NCBI GenBank assembly: GCA_036426205.1
Contig: CM071571.1
Span: 113,180,316 to 113,244,315, forward strand
From: Ascaphus truei
Taxonomy: Eukaryota; Chordata; Amphibia; Anura; Ascaphidae
DNA: 64,000 nucleotides
Direction: 5' to 3'
Shown here in pieces: positions 1 through 11,134 of this stretch; the first letter of the stretch is position 1, and each line of letters begins with the position of its first letter. Both the position numbers and the translations under genes were made by a program. The notes beneath the pieces were generated by a model, which saw only the letters and a list, made by a program, of their open reading frames with translations, did not search any database and had not been told where the DNA came from.

Positions 1-1173
1 GAGGAACTAAAATGTAAATCTGCTGTCAAAATTCAGACAGCTTTCCGACGTTTTCAAATATACAGAAAGTATGCGCCTATTTTAAATGAAAGGAAGGAGG
101 AAATGAAAAGGAAGAAAGAACTGGAGAGCAAAATGGAACAGGAAAGAAAAGGAATGGAGGAGAAAACTAAAAGGAAACTTGAGGAGAGGAAGCAAAAAGA
201 GGATGAGAGGAAACAAAAAGAAGAGTTTGAGAGAAGGAAAATGGAAGAAGCAGGGAAGATTGAATGTCTGAAACAGGAAATGAGGTGGAGAGAGTACGAG
301 AAGAAAAAGGAAGAAGAAAAACAGAGACTCGAGAGTGCAAAATTGGTTCAGGAATTAAAAAAGAAAAAGATGGTGAAAATGAATACATTGTTGGAAAATA
401 ATGATGGCAAAGAGACCTATGTAAAAGATGGCAGGGGAGAAATAGATGAACAAGCGGAAGGAAATGTTCATCTTAAACCAGAGAAAATAAACAAAACATT
501 GAAAGAAGTTGAAAAAGAACACATAGAAATAAAAGATGAAATAAAGGCGGGCATTGATTCTGTTAATAATGGAATGAAAATACTGACTGAACAATTAAAT
601 GTATATGACATCACAACTAAAGAAATCAGGGGGGAAAGTATGATGATCATCAACATAGAACATAAATACAACGCTGCTCAGAATTTAGTAACTGAAGAAC
701 AGCTGATTTTCAGGAGTAATAAATCCTGTGTGGGGTGTGATACGCTATATTTATCAAAACAAATCCCGGACAACCGTGTGCAGATTTCCAGCGTACAGCC
801 TAATGCAACTTTTATAGGAGGACATACAATGAAGTCCTCTATAGATAATAAAGTGATTGATACTCGGTTACCTTTAGGTAACAGAGCTGCAGATGTTGCC
901 ATGTCCTCACAAGAGGAACTTGCTCAAAACGGGCAAAGTGAGGATACCATATTGTCCATTTCAGCAAGAGCATTAGTTCTCCCTGATCATATTGAGGAAA
1001 AGCGACTTGCCTGGATGAAGACCTGCATACCTTGGTCCAAGATTTTGAGGGGGAATGAAAGAAAAAAACTGGTTAAAAAAATAAGGCAATATAAAATGTC
1101 TGCTGCAAAAAAGCTGCCTCCTCTAAATGCAGATGTCATCCTTCAAAATGGTCCGTGGCATGCATTGCGACAG
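1..1173 (+). CDS. LRRIQ1: LRRIQ1 internal exon (5' end outside window): IQ motif plus coiled coil
   Basis: The frame is open from base 1, so the exon starts upstream of the window. The ATG at 103 is internal and is not the gene start. Residues 8-24 (AVKIQTAFRRFQIYRKY) are an IQ calmodulin-binding motif. They are followed by about 100 residues very rich in K, E, R and M, typical of a charged coiled coil, then a less ordered stretch. The last 60 residues (EEKRLAWMKTCIPWSKI, then ILQNGPWHALRQ) resemble the segment just before the leucine-rich repeats in vertebrate LRRIQ1. The exon ends in phase 0 at a CAG|GTACTG donor (1173/1174). The protein is poorly characterised; IQ motifs generally bind calmodulin or related light chains. 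I assign the gene by remembered family similarity, supported by the LRR exons downstream. Confidence 0.87.
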
Positions 1174-1259
1174 GTACTGTAACTGTTTACTTTCATACTG
1201 AGCAGAAGGTTTGTGTGCATGCTAGCATAGTTATGTGTATGGTATAACCAACCTGATAG

Positions 1260-1620
1260 GGCCCTTTTACCGTCAGCAGACTGTACTCCGGCTAGGTCCC
1301 TGCTGTAGCGCGCACTATGGCGTGTGCTGCAGCAACTAGACCCGCCTTCAATGGGTCCGGGCCCGCTACCTACCTTGGCCGCGATTCTGCACGGCCAGAT
1401 TTTTCTGAAACTCAGGACTTGCGATAGAGCGCTGGCCACGCCCCCCGGCGTTTCAGCCAATGAGGGTGAACTTGCCGGGTGACGTCATGGCCGTGCCCCC
1501 GCCACGCCCACCGTGTCTTTCCCCCTGCAGCTCTGCACAGACTGGGGAGCAGAGCTGCAGCGCCGCGAGCCTGGCATGCGAGCCTGGCATGCGCGCGTGT
1601 AGCACCGGGACCGTAGCCTA
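1260..1620. repeat. GC-rich block, probably an unclassified repeat insertion
   Basis: This block is much richer in G+C and CpG than the intron around it. It holds a perfect 12-bp inverted repeat (1525-1536 with 1549-1560, arm CTGCAGCTCTGC, 12-nt loop). Next to it is a short direct repeat around GAGCCTGGCATGC (1567-1592). The abrupt change in composition suggests an inserted repeat or LTR fragment, but I found no termini. A CpG-island promoter is the alternative; the lack of a nearby first exon makes that less likely. Confidence 0.4.
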
Positions 1621-4447
1621 ATGAAGCATTAAGGCAAGACAGAGGGGTAGAGAGGAGCAGTGGACCGGGCTGGCTAGCAATGCAAGAGAATTATGTGCAA
1701 AAGTAAGTGGGGGAATAGTAAATACTTGGATTGGAGTTCCCAAATTAAATTAATACCAGAGATCACATGTATATATTATTTATTGCAAAGAAAGGCGCAC
1801 AGTGGCTCATTTTTATAATGTCATCTTGTTATTCCTTGTTGTGAGATTCCAATAATACTTCCAAAAGAAGAATGTTGATTTATAATAACAAGCACTTTAA
1901 AAGTTGCTTAGCCTTAATTAAGACCACATAGAAATGAATAAACCGCAAAGCATAAGGTTATTATCATAATGAAATTTGAAGTTTGAAGTAAGTTCTTGAT
2001 TCAAACGCACAGCATGTGTGTTTAGTTGCAGATACTTTGTGTATACTAGCTCAATATGCTCTAAGCATTGATCATACTGTAGTAGAGAACCTCAAATTCG
2101 TTAGAATGCAAATTATGTCCATGAGAAGTGATGCGTATTTTAGAAAGGGGATTTTTGTATCTTATACACGTGTGTGTTGATATGCATACATCAGGGATAA
2201 TGTAACTATATCGTGCTTACCTAACAACTAATTGCAGGTCAGCTGTGTAATAAGTCTAGTCCTGTTTTTGCATTTTCTTGTCTATTAGCAACTTTTATGT
2301 AATAGATTACGATTTTAAGAAAAAACAGTCTGAATCTCAAAATGACAACTGACTTGATTGGCAGGTATGCGAATGAACAGCATCTGTTATAGGTAATATA
2401 CAAACTAGGTACTGTAGGTATAAAGATTAATGTGTTTCTAAAAGTTCTTTGAGCTATCATGAGATCGTGGAATACATTATTTAAATTCAAAAGTAACAGT
2501 ATACCTGTCTGGTTAGTTAAATTATATATTATTTAAATGATACTCTGAAAATAGTTACAGAAATCTTGGTAGCAGGTTTTAAAGCTGTTTTATAAAGGAA
2601 GAACATGTGAGTGAACTAAAGAATTGTACATTATTTTCTCGTCATTCTTTAAGCAGACCATATTTGGTTTGTTTGTAATAAATCAGCATTATATTTATTA
2701 GTCTAGTTAAGTAGACTTGTAGGTGTATCAAACACTTTAGCTTCTTGTGGCTTTTCAAAGTCTAGGCTTGAAAATATTGTGTGGGACATAAGTCAAAGCA
2801 ATCTACAATATCCCTCAGTCATGATTTTTCTTCTTTGCATGTGCACACACGCACATGCATATGGTTATTGTGGACATGGACATGGTGTTTCCACTCTAAT
2901 TCTGGCTATAGTTACTAGGTTTAACTTTAACCGTGTTGTATTTATTACATATTGCATTTGGTTAGATGAAATGGTAAATGTTTACTGATTGAGCCTGAAA
3001 ATAATTTAAAAATGTAATGTTAAGGGCATGTTTTATACTTTGTTCTATGAGGTAGAAAGCACAGGAAATTGAAAGTTTTGTGGTTTTGCAGCGAGTAATA
3101 TCCTAAGTGCATATAATTTAGCAACATAATGTATTAAAAACACATATGGAAACACATTGTAAAAGTACCAATTGGCACATTTTGCTCTTGTTTAGAGGAG
3201 TCTACAAAATTGTTTCCAGTTCTTGCACTATGCCCTAATTGTGATATATATTGCAACAGTCAGCCGAAAAATATGAGTTTCCATTAAGCATTAGATGAAA
3301 ATATACAGCAACAGGCGTTGCGTATTTGTATATACTGCATAATTGACCCTTTCAGTACTAAGTGTAGCTTACAACTGGTTTTGCATTTAACAATAGATCA
3401 GTTAACTGCATTGCTGATATTCAGAAATAAAGATAGTTTAGGTGCAGGTTGGACCACTGCGATTTATTCTTGCTTTTCAAGCCTTCATTACTGCACATTA
3501 TCTTTTCTTCAGATGTGTTGTTATTAGAGTACAATACATGTAGTTGTTTTATTTGTCCACATTCTGTCTGGTTGAGCTATTGCATACCAAAGTTACAAGC
3601 TGTGATACTGAATTTATAAAGACAAAAAAAAAAGTTGTGCCTTTTTATGCACTTCTTCTGATTTATCTGTTTATCATTTTCAGTTATTTGGGAGAGTAAA
3701 AATCAGATGCTGTGTTCTGTCTTCATAATTGGTTGTTGCATTTATATTTCGGGCCTTAGGCAAGTCAGTGATTGTAGTTTCTTTGGGGGGCCACATTGAA
3801 TAATAGTGTTATGCATTATTCAATACAAATAGAAAATAAAATAAGCGTTCTAAATATTATTAAGAATCCTTGAATTCTGTCCCCCCCCCTAAAAGAACAG
3901 TTTTTTTTTTTTTTTTTTTTAAAGGGATTGTCACTGTTTTATATAATTGTGTATTTAATTTTTTGTGTGATATGTAGCAGTGCTGGGATGTACGGATCAT
4001 TGCCTTGTTAATTCCTTGTTCTGTAGATGTTCAGTATCTTCTAACAATCTTTGCTCACTTCTAATACTCTTATGTGTTATATTTTGATATGTTAGCTTCT
4101 CTTCTTGATGCTAAAGGGGAATTATTTAATTAATGTCTGCAGAAGGACTCCTTGTCTTCCTCAGTCTCACTTTAAATGAACAATTAGTTTATTATTTTAG
4201 CATAAAATATACAACTAATCTTAAACTACTATTCATTTATTTAAAAAGAAAAAAAAAAGCACAAAGGGGCGTGCAGTGAAAGACTTTTCATATCTTACTA
4301 CTCAATTGAAACCCTAGCACTTTATTTCACAATTAATATTTCTCTACATTTCCCGAGATACTTTTCTAGTTGCCAGAGTTTTTGCTTCCACTTAGGAAAT
4401 CAAAATGGCAGCCACATCGTCCTCTGTCACATTTTTTTAAAATACTG

Positions 4448-4765
4448 GATTGAAGGGGGTCTCCAGAGCTGAACCCCATTAATTTCAACTTCAGGGACCC
4501 CATGCTTCAAGAGACATTTGCCACCCAAGGGGGTGCTGGTATCTCCTGCAGTTTAAAACCCTCACACGGGTCAATAGGAAGCTGCACCGTGTGATGTCAC
4601 GGCTTCCTATTCGCCTGCAGGGCCCAAGAGCTTTGAAAATCAGCCATAAAGTTAACCGTGGAGTGGCTACCAGCACCCACTATGGAGGTAAGTACCTCTG
4701 GAAGCAGGGGATCCTCGGAGCTAAATGTAATGGGGTTCAGATCCGGAGACCCCCTGCTTCAAGCC
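4448..4765. mobile_element. Palindromic MITE-like repeat (family A, copy 1)
   Basis: The left end (GGGGGTCTCCAGAGCTGAAC) is the approximate reverse complement of the right end, which ends GGTTCAGATCCGGAGACCCC. Inside, AATAGGAAGC and GCTTCCTATT also face each other around the middle. The same end sequence recurs at about 9975 and 48449, so this is a dispersed fold-back family. No ORF of note is present. The superfamily is not determined because no clear target duplication was found. Confidence 0.6.
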
Positions 4766-5198
4766 TGTATTTAAAAAAAAAATTAAAAATTGCCTCTTTA
4801 ATGTACTGTAGTGTCATGCAGCTACTGTATATCGGACATTTCATCACTAAGTTTATACAGAATGGACAAAAATGTGTACTTTGCAGGGCTTTTTCCTTCT
4901 ATTTGATATCACAGGCATCAGTGGGAAGTAGTTAATGTATTTACAATTGATTGAAGGTATCATAAAATTTGCCACACTTAAATGGAAATATCTCACTGAC
5001 TTATTTCCCTTTTAACTCTTTAGAAACGTTTCACCTTTTGAGTCTTTTAGGGAAGGTTGTGTGCAATGTTTTTTAAATTATGCTCTCGGTTGAACGTGAG
5101 GGGAGGACTTCTTTCATGTTTTATTTGTAATAATGTATGTTTCACTAATGCAGCTGTTATAGAAAATACCTAACACATGTCTTTTATCATTACTGTAG

Positions 5199-5351
5199 GT
5201 TACAACAGTAACTCTTCAGGATTTACCGGGCTGTAGTCTTACTACATTGTCTGAATGTACAAAACTTCAGTATTTGTCACTGAGACGCTGCAGATTAACT
5301 GCACTTGAAGGTTTGAGTAACTGCACAGATTTGCAGTACATTGATGTGCAG
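5199..5351 (+). CDS. LRRIQ1: LRRIQ1 exon: first leucine-rich repeats
   Basis: This is a 153-bp exon of 51 whole codons (phase 0 in, phase 0 out). The acceptor is TTACTGTAG|GTT and the donor CAG|GTACGA. It encodes VTTVTLQDLPGCSLTTLSEC, then LQYLSLRRCRLTALEGLSNC and LQYIDVQ, two leucine-rich repeats of the LxxLxLxxCxLxxLxxL type. It joins in frame to the preceding exon's ALRQ. These repeats would build a curved protein-binding scaffold. The start was chosen from the splice acceptor and phase, not from a methionine. The translation agrees well with what I remember of vertebrate LRRIQ1. Confidence 0.9.
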
Positions 5352-6420
5352 GTACGATACATGTCTTTCATTTTTGCCACAAATTAAGTTTCAGTACTTT
5401 TTTCATCATCATTGGAATAGCATACTCATTGTTGGGAGAATGCTTAGCATTGTACATACATTAAAATATTGCTGGTGTAAAATCGCATTTCAATGGATAA
5501 AGAAATTATTATTATGTACAATTGTGAAATATTTAGCTTTAGTGGAGAGCTGAATTTGAACAGCATAAAGACGGTATAACGGCGTCCTTATCCGGTTGGC
5601 GGTGATCTTGACCAGCTATCGGGAAGTGACTTCGTCCAGCAGTACCGGATGGTGGTGAATTAATTCACAAACTGCATTTTAAAACTTTTTATCTTGTGAG
5701 TGCGATTTCCCCCCCCCCCCTTCCATCCCTTCCCCAATTTTATAATAAATCACGCAGTATTATGCTATGGGGCGTGCGCTCTCTCTCTTTTTCTGTTTAT
5801 ATATATATCTATATATATATACACAACTATTTGGTATTTAAATCAGCTGTATCCTGAATTACTTTAGGATTAGTGGCTCTAAAGCAAAATAACCCACATA
5901 TATTCTGGCTTTTATATGGCATGAACATTACAATAGACTATAGGGTAGCTACAAATGGGCTTTGTCCAAATGCTAGACCAAAGACTTGTTTTTTTCTATT
6001 GGTAGTCAGACCAATTCATCAACATTCAAGATGTTTTTTTTCTGTCTTTGTTCTGTCTGCTGTGGTTACTGTACCCAACTAACGTGCTCGCAGGTTAGGC
6101 TTTTCTCTTTTTCTCTTTCCTCTCCTCTCTCCCCTCTGTCTCCCACTTACTCAATGCTCCCCCCTCCTCTCTCAATCAAAGTCCCCATCTCTTGTCTCAC
6201 TCAATTCTCCCACCCCTTACCCCCATCTCTTTCACACCTTCCACTAAGAATTTTACAGTGGGGGGAAGTCCTCCGGTCCCACGACGGAGGGGAGCTGGGG
6301 CCCTGTGGGCTGGTGGAATTTGGGGGATGGATGCTGGTTGGCCACCCTTACTCTAGAACATAGTTATTTTGTCCTAGGCTTTATAAAACATATTGTGAAG
6401 TATATATTTCTTTGTCAAAG
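5352..6420 (+). other. LRRIQ1 intron with TA repeat and pyrimidine-rich tract
   Basis: This intron is bounded by a GT donor at 5352 and an AG acceptor at 6419-6420. It holds a C-run and a TA/TC simple repeat (about 5709-5822) and a strongly pyrimidine-biased stretch (about 6095-6245). No further exon was seen. Confidence 0.75.
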
Positions 6421-6571
6421 GAAAATTTGATTCAAATAATAAATTGTGAAGATTTGGAAAACTTATGCATACTTCTCCTGAACAAAAACCAAGTTACATC
6501 CATTCATGGAATTGACAATTGCACCAACCTTCGGAATCTTGAATTATCCTTCAACTCCATAACCAGAATTG
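6421..6571 (+). CDS. LRRIQ1: LRRIQ1 exon: leucine-rich repeats
   Basis: This is a 151-bp exon entered in phase 0 and left with one spare base. The acceptor is GTCAAAG|GAA and the donor TTG|GTAAGA. It encodes ENLIQIINCEDLENLCILLL, then NKNQVTSIHGIDNC and LRNLELSFNSITRI: two to three SDS22-like leucine-rich repeats. The preceding exon's YIDVQ joins in frame to ENLIQ. The one-base overhang matters because the next recognisable exon (40806) needs a two-base overhang before it, so an exon is missing in between. Confidence 0.9.
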
Positions 6572-6686
6572 GTAAGAACATTTATCTTTTGAAGCATGTT
6601 TTCTTTATCTTTTGATTTCTGCATGAATGCATCTCTTATAATGTTTTTTTTCAGCAGTTACTCTAACATGCTCAAGAAATCTATAT

Positions 6687-7359
6687 TAGTGATGTACCGA
6701 GTACCCTGTTTACCCAGCACTTTTTCCGATACCCGGAAATTACCCGGACCCGGCACCAGGGGCTCGGACCCGGTGCCGTGTAATTTCTGTTCTATTCTGT
6801 TTCCTCAGTCCTCCTCTTGGAGAATGGCAGGAGCAGAGCAGCAGAACACTTACCTGCGGCGAATGGTGAGGAATACCGCTGCGGTGGGTGAGGAGGACCA
6901 CGGCGACATAGTGGGAGCAGCAGCAGACATCCTGGTGGTGGTGGCAGCAGAGGTCATCATTGTTGAGCCGGTGGGAGCAGCGGAACACATCCTATCACAG
7001 CTGATGCCGGTGGGAGCCGGGATACGTGACCGGAGCGAGAGCGTTACTGTTGGACAGCCAGCTTCTCCCCGGCTGTCCAATAGTAATGCTCCTGCTCCGG
7101 TCACATGTTCCCTGGCTCACACCGGCATCAGCTGTGATAGGATGTGTTGCGCTGCTCCCACCAGCTCAAAAATGATGTCCTGTGCTGCCACCGCCACCAG
7201 GATGTCTGCCACTCTCACCCCCTGCAGCGGTCATCCTCACCCTCCGCCACCGGCTGCAGGTAATTCAATGCTTCCCGGCCGTGTACCCAGTCTGGCACAA
7301 TTTCTATTTTTCCCCGGGTACCTGGTACCCGTCAATTCAGAGGACTCGGTACACCACTA
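6687..7359. mobile_element. Palindromic hAT-like MITE
   Basis: The left end TAGTGATGTACCGAGT matches the reverse complement of the right end (ACTCGGTACACCACTA) with one mismatch. The imperfect 8-base flanks ATCTATAT and AGCTATAC could be a decayed 8-bp hAT target duplication. The whole element folds back: GTGGGAGCAG, GGAACACATCCTATCACAGC and GATGCCGGTG on the left are mirrored by reverse complements on the right, with the centre near 7060. Apparent ORFs inside reflect the repetitive composition and are not genes. Confidence 0.65.
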
Positions 7360-7457
7360 AGCTATACCATTAGCATAAAGAATTTGAGCTTTTTGAATAT
7401 TGCATGACTGAACCTATGAGTGTTGAATGGACTTGCACTTGATAGTGTTCTCTAGGG

Positions 7458-7734
7458 CAGGGGTGCGCAAACACTTCTCCCTGCGCCACACTGCGTGCTC
7501 TCACCCCCTGCTCGGCTCTGGCGTTAAATGACGCTTGGGTCATGTGGCCCCCGCATCATTTTGCACCGGGTTGCCATGGTGACGTGCCGCTGGAAAGTTA
7601 TGGTATGTAAAGCTACAGAGGCCTCGCACGATCTCTAGCATTTAATTTAAACGCCTTCGGGGAAGCGCGGGGCTTCTGTAACTGCCATACGCCCTCCCCA
7701 GAAAATCTCAAGCCCCCCAGCTTGCGCATCACTG
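7458..7734. mobile_element. hAT-like MITE with exact 8-bp target duplication
   Basis: The element begins CAGGGGTGCGCAAAC and ends with GCTTGCGCATCACTG, whose reverse complement is CAGTGATGCGCAAGC. It is flanked on both sides by the identical octamer CTCTAGGG (7450-7457 and 7735-7742). Short CAG-starting inverted repeats plus an 8-bp duplication are diagnostic of the hAT superfamily. It is 277 bp and non-coding, so non-autonomous. A similar element sits at 47710-47980. Confidence 0.88.
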
Positions 7735-7742
7735 CTCTAGGG

Positions 7743-8809
7743 CTATCCAACACGTAGCGATGGGTGAACCTCAATTTTCCTGGGCTTTAGGGGTCCAATT
7801 CACACAATGAATTCCGGATTTGTGTCTTCTTAAATCCGAGCAGAGTCCCCTGAATCTGCCGCGCGGATATATATATATTACAACAAGACAAACTGCCTGC
7901 AACAGACTAAGCAAATAATGAGTACTTAAATTAGTAATATAATAACCACTAACGATGCTAGGGACTAGAAGTAATATAACAACGAAAAGAAAAAGAAGAG
8001 CGTCCCAACTCAGCACTCAAGTATACTCAGAACAAATATCAAAGAAAAATATGATTTATTAAACGGCACAAATAATTAAACATAAAATACAAAAAATATT
8101 AAAACAAACCCTGACATCCTCCTGTGATAGAATATGTATCAGACAGGGGAAATCCCCTATTAAGATACTGATGGACCCCTAATACCCAATGCAAGGGAAA
8201 AAAAGCCTATAAGCACAAAATATATGTAGAACAAGGGGTTAACAATAACCCCTTGAACCTACAATGTCCGCCTCACCCTAGTTCATATAAACCACACATC
8301 AAGCATAGATAAACATGCACCAAATTGCCTATACAGGCTGATGTCAAAATAAAGGTTATATACATACAGCTAAATGCAGTTGGTATAATCAGGCAAACCA
8401 GGCACAGTACCAAAAAGAACTGTTCGTAATGGGATCAACAATGGTTAACGTTTAACATCAGTTCCCCATAGTCCATGAGACCATCCATGCCACACTGTGT
8501 CCAAGGGTAAAGATCTTCCAATTAAGGGGTCCATCCGCAGGGGAGTCCGTGGACAAACAGGACCGCAACACGTGTTTCCCCCCTCGCTTCACAGGGGGCT
8601 TAAAACAGTGCATGCTACCAAGGATTTAAATGCACACACTGATTATAATGCCGTCCAGGCCTGCAACTGTGCAAAGTGGAAAAGTGCCTGCATGCTCAAA
8701 AAGACACCGGAATGAGTTCTGCCTAGTCATTGTAACTTATCCTAGGGACCGAGTGAAAGAGCAAACATCCCAGACGTTACCTAAGCCCGCCAATGTATAA
8801 GACAGAGTT
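7743..8809. other. AT-rich non-coding stretch, probably repeat-derived
   Basis: There is no coding signal. The stretch contains a TA run near 7867. Its style (fragments such as TTTATTAAAC and AAACATAAAATAC, then a run of short GC-richer pieces) looks like the flank of a retroelement that continues into the inverted repeat at 8810, but I cannot define ends. Confidence 0.4.
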
Positions 8810-9109
8810 GGCAGGCAAAGGAAAGTTGGAGCACCACTATGAACATTAAAGAAAGAAAAAAACTGCAGATTGTGTCCCATAAAATAAAAATATTTAATGA
8901 ATCAGAGCATCAGCTACAAAAAACGAGCCCACAGGTGCACCTTGATAAAGAGCGTATCGCTCGAAACGCGTTGGTGGGGGCCTGTGGGCTCGTTTTTTGT
9001 AGCTGATGCTCTGATTCATTAAATATTTTTATTTTATGGGACACACTCTTGCAGTTTTTTTTCTTTCTTTTAATGTTCATAGTGGTGCTCCAACTTTCCT
9101 TTGCCTGCC
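8810..9109. repeat. Long inverted repeat (about 126-bp arms) around a 45-bp loop
   Basis: The left arm 8810-8935 is the near-perfect reverse complement of the right arm 8981-9109. For example, GGCAGGCAAAG at 8810 faces CTTTGCCTGCC at 9099, and AACGAGCCCACAGG faces CCTGTGGGCTCGTT. The differences are a few small indels. The 45-bp loop (8936-8980) holds a hammerhead-like RNA motif. The structure could come from two inverted copies of a retroelement terminus inserted together, as happens with Penelope-like elements; that link is inferred. Confidence 0.85.
8938..8976 (+). ncRNA. Hammerhead-ribozyme-like motif, copy 1
   Basis: Read on the + strand, stem I is CACC (8938-8941) with GGTG (8973-8976). 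The core is TTGATAAA (8942-8949). Stem II is GAGCG, loop TAT, CGCTC (8950-8962). Then come GAAA (8963-8966), a minimal two-base-pair stem III within ACGCGT, and the cleavage-site position T (8972). This is the type I hammerhead layout with very short stem III known from Penelope-like retroelements. The canonical CUGAUGA is here UUGAUAA, so C3 is U and G8 is A, which keeps the 3-8 pair. One extra A precedes stem II. Activity is unproven. Confidence 0.6.
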
Positions 9110-9964
9110 TGTTTGGATTTCGTGGAAAAACGAAAGCACACACCTGTGGAGGAATATCACACAGAAGACCATACAGATGTGAGTAACATTACTCTTGTAC
9201 ACTGTCTTATTTGTCCACATCGATGCATATATTTCTGGACACTAGCCAGTGGGAGTTGTTACTAATCCAGAAGTGGAACTCCATCTAGCTATTCGATTAA
9301 CGGTGGATAGTGGTGTAGTCATTATTTGACCGTAGGTCTATACATTTATATGTGATACTCCAAGGATTTGCACAGTGAAGATTCAATGTATTCTGTATAT
9401 GCTTATATAAGCTACTGATTTTTGTTTGAGCACCATACAGCTTTTTTCTTCTTTATAAGTTGAAAGAGAAAAAAAACAAGCAAAAAGTGTGTGTACTGCA
9501 CCGACACACTTTATTCGAGCAAATACCCGGTATGTACCTGGCAGAAACCTGGAATGCGCCGCTCCTCACCTCTAACAAGCCCCGTTGCGTTTGCCTTCCC
9601 AGCCACGGTTCATGCCTGGCTGACGGGCGGCTGATCTGTTAAATGATAACGAAAAGAATTTACTAGGCTGCAATGTTTCATTTGTCCACCAGATGGCATA
9701 AACTCATGAATTGTAATGCAGTGTATATATATATATATACAGTACTGTATATACACAGTATATATATATATAACAACAACCCCTATAAGCCCTAACATAC
9801 AGTACTGTACACATACAGTACTGTATATGCACATACATAAATGATACTACTGTATGGGCGGCGGGGGCAAGATGTGTTTGCAGCAGAGAGAGATCCGCTG
9901 CTCTCTCTCTGCGCAAACATCCGCACATTAAAAATTATTTGAAATACATTTTTATTGATAGTGT
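9110..9964. other. Non-coding stretch with TA-rich microsatellites
   Basis: I see no gene. From about 9720 to 9835 there are TA runs interleaved with the palindromic unit CAGTACTG, which occurs several times. The 9110-9180 part continues the repeat next to the inverted repeat. Confidence 0.45.
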
Positions 9965-10165
9965 AGATGTGCAGGGGGTCTCCGGAGCTGAACCGCGTTG
10001 GTTTTAGGTCTGGGGACCCCGTGCCCCCCGAGATACAGGCCCCTTTAGGGGGTGCCGGTATCCCTCTGCTTGGTTTAAAGGTCCGATCACGTGATCGCGG
10101 CCTGTAAACCAAGCAGAGCAGAGGGATACCGGCACCCCCTAAAGGGGCCTGTATCTCGGGGGGGG
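9965..10165. mobile_element. Palindromic MITE-like repeat (family A, copy 2)
   Basis: The left arm (from CCCCCCGAGATACAGGCCCC at 10024 to TGGTTTA at 10077) is mirrored by the right arm (TAAACC at 10105 to CTCGGGGGG near 10163). One 5-bp duplication occurs in the right arm. The loop centre is itself a palindrome, CGATCACGTGATCG. The left outer end GGGGGTCTCCGGAGCTGAAC matches the copies at 4448 and 48430. Confidence 0.7.
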
Positions 10166-10483
10166 GATCTAGTGTGAATTGTTTAGGGATGTAAATAATG
10201 ATTGCTAATTTAGTTTTGTTTACTTGGTTGATTAATTTGCAGAATGTATATGGTGCATAGATATTTAGGCATCATTTATATTGGAATGTAAGTTGTTTAA
10301 ATGGCTTTTCAGAGGTTTAGTGATGATTTACAGTAGATTGAGAGATCAGTTATGAATATTAAAGGAAATTGATTTTAATTTAGTGTGTATGTATGGAGAA
10401 GAGTTTGGTTGTAGGACAGTGCTTTTGATAACCCTTCTACATTTATTTGTACTGTATATTGGTTTATCATGGGTGTGTATATA

Positions 10484-10484
10484 A

Positions 10485-10526
<42 letters not shown>

Positions 10527-10544
10527 ATATACATATATACTGTA

Positions 10545-10587
<43 letters not shown>

Positions 10588-10640
10588 TTCTCTCTGTCTC
10601 TCTGTGTATATATATATACAGTATATATATATATAGTTGC
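10484..10640. repeat. Compound microsatellite (TA)n-(TC)n-(TA)n
   Basis: TA repeats run from about 10490 to 10545, then TC repeats with a few interruptions to about 10602, then TA again to about 10636. Apparent ORFs here are low-complexity artefacts. Confidence 0.95.
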
Positions 10641-10697
10641 ATGATGAAGCCACAGTACAAATTCATGGGTGAAGGGTGGGTATCGGGCCTGTGTGGC

Positions 10698-10752
10698 TTA
10701 ACCCCTTAATTACCTTTGCGGTTATTATCCGATAAGGTGTTTAAGGGGTTAA
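10698..10752. repeat. Hairpin with 12-bp perfect arms
   Basis: TTAACCCCTTAA (10698-10709) pairs with TTAAGGGGTTAA (10741-10752), and TACCTT / AAGGTG continue the stem imperfectly. Each arm is also nearly self-complementary. This is probably a terminus or fragment of a palindromic DNA element. Confidence 0.6.
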
Positions 10753-11134
10753 TTGATATCTGAATGTACTTGCAATGTATTGCCTTGGTTTTGGCTATGT
10801 ATTGTGTGGGCAAGAGAAGGACGGCGCTGGCATCGGACACTTCGTATTGATGAGGTCAGTAGTACTTTATTTATTTGTATATGCTAGTTAATGTTTTTAA
10901 TAATGGGCAATTAATCTATTATCCATATCTGGATAATAGTTATTTTGCACATTATTGTACTGTAGGTGTTGGGGGGGAGGGTGTATGTATTGAATGTATA
11001 GGCCAGGTTTATTTTTTTTACATTCAGGGTTTGATTCCGTGGTTTTGCGTGGGGCCTATGGAGACCACCTGTGGGTATCCTCGGGTATCCTAAAGGGTAG
11101 CAGGCTGGTGGTTCCACGGGTGACACATGCGGGG

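Larger units (their letters stand above)
1174..5198 (+). other. LRRIQ1 intron, mostly AT-rich
   Basis: This intron lies between a GT donor at 1174 and a polypyrimidine-AG acceptor at 5198. Most of it is AT-rich with no coding signal I can support. It contains a GC-rich block (about 1260-1620), a T-run at 3901-3920 and a palindromic MITE-like repeat (about 4448-4765), listed separately. Confidence 0.75.

Noticed and set aside
6596..7360. A 254-codon + ORF
   Set aside because: It spans the palindromic hAT element, with no start context or domain; the fold-back composition explains it.
10346..10709. ORFs of about 70-106 codons rich in Tyr/Ile and Arg/Glu
   Set aside because: They translate TA and TC microsatellites; low complexity on both strands.
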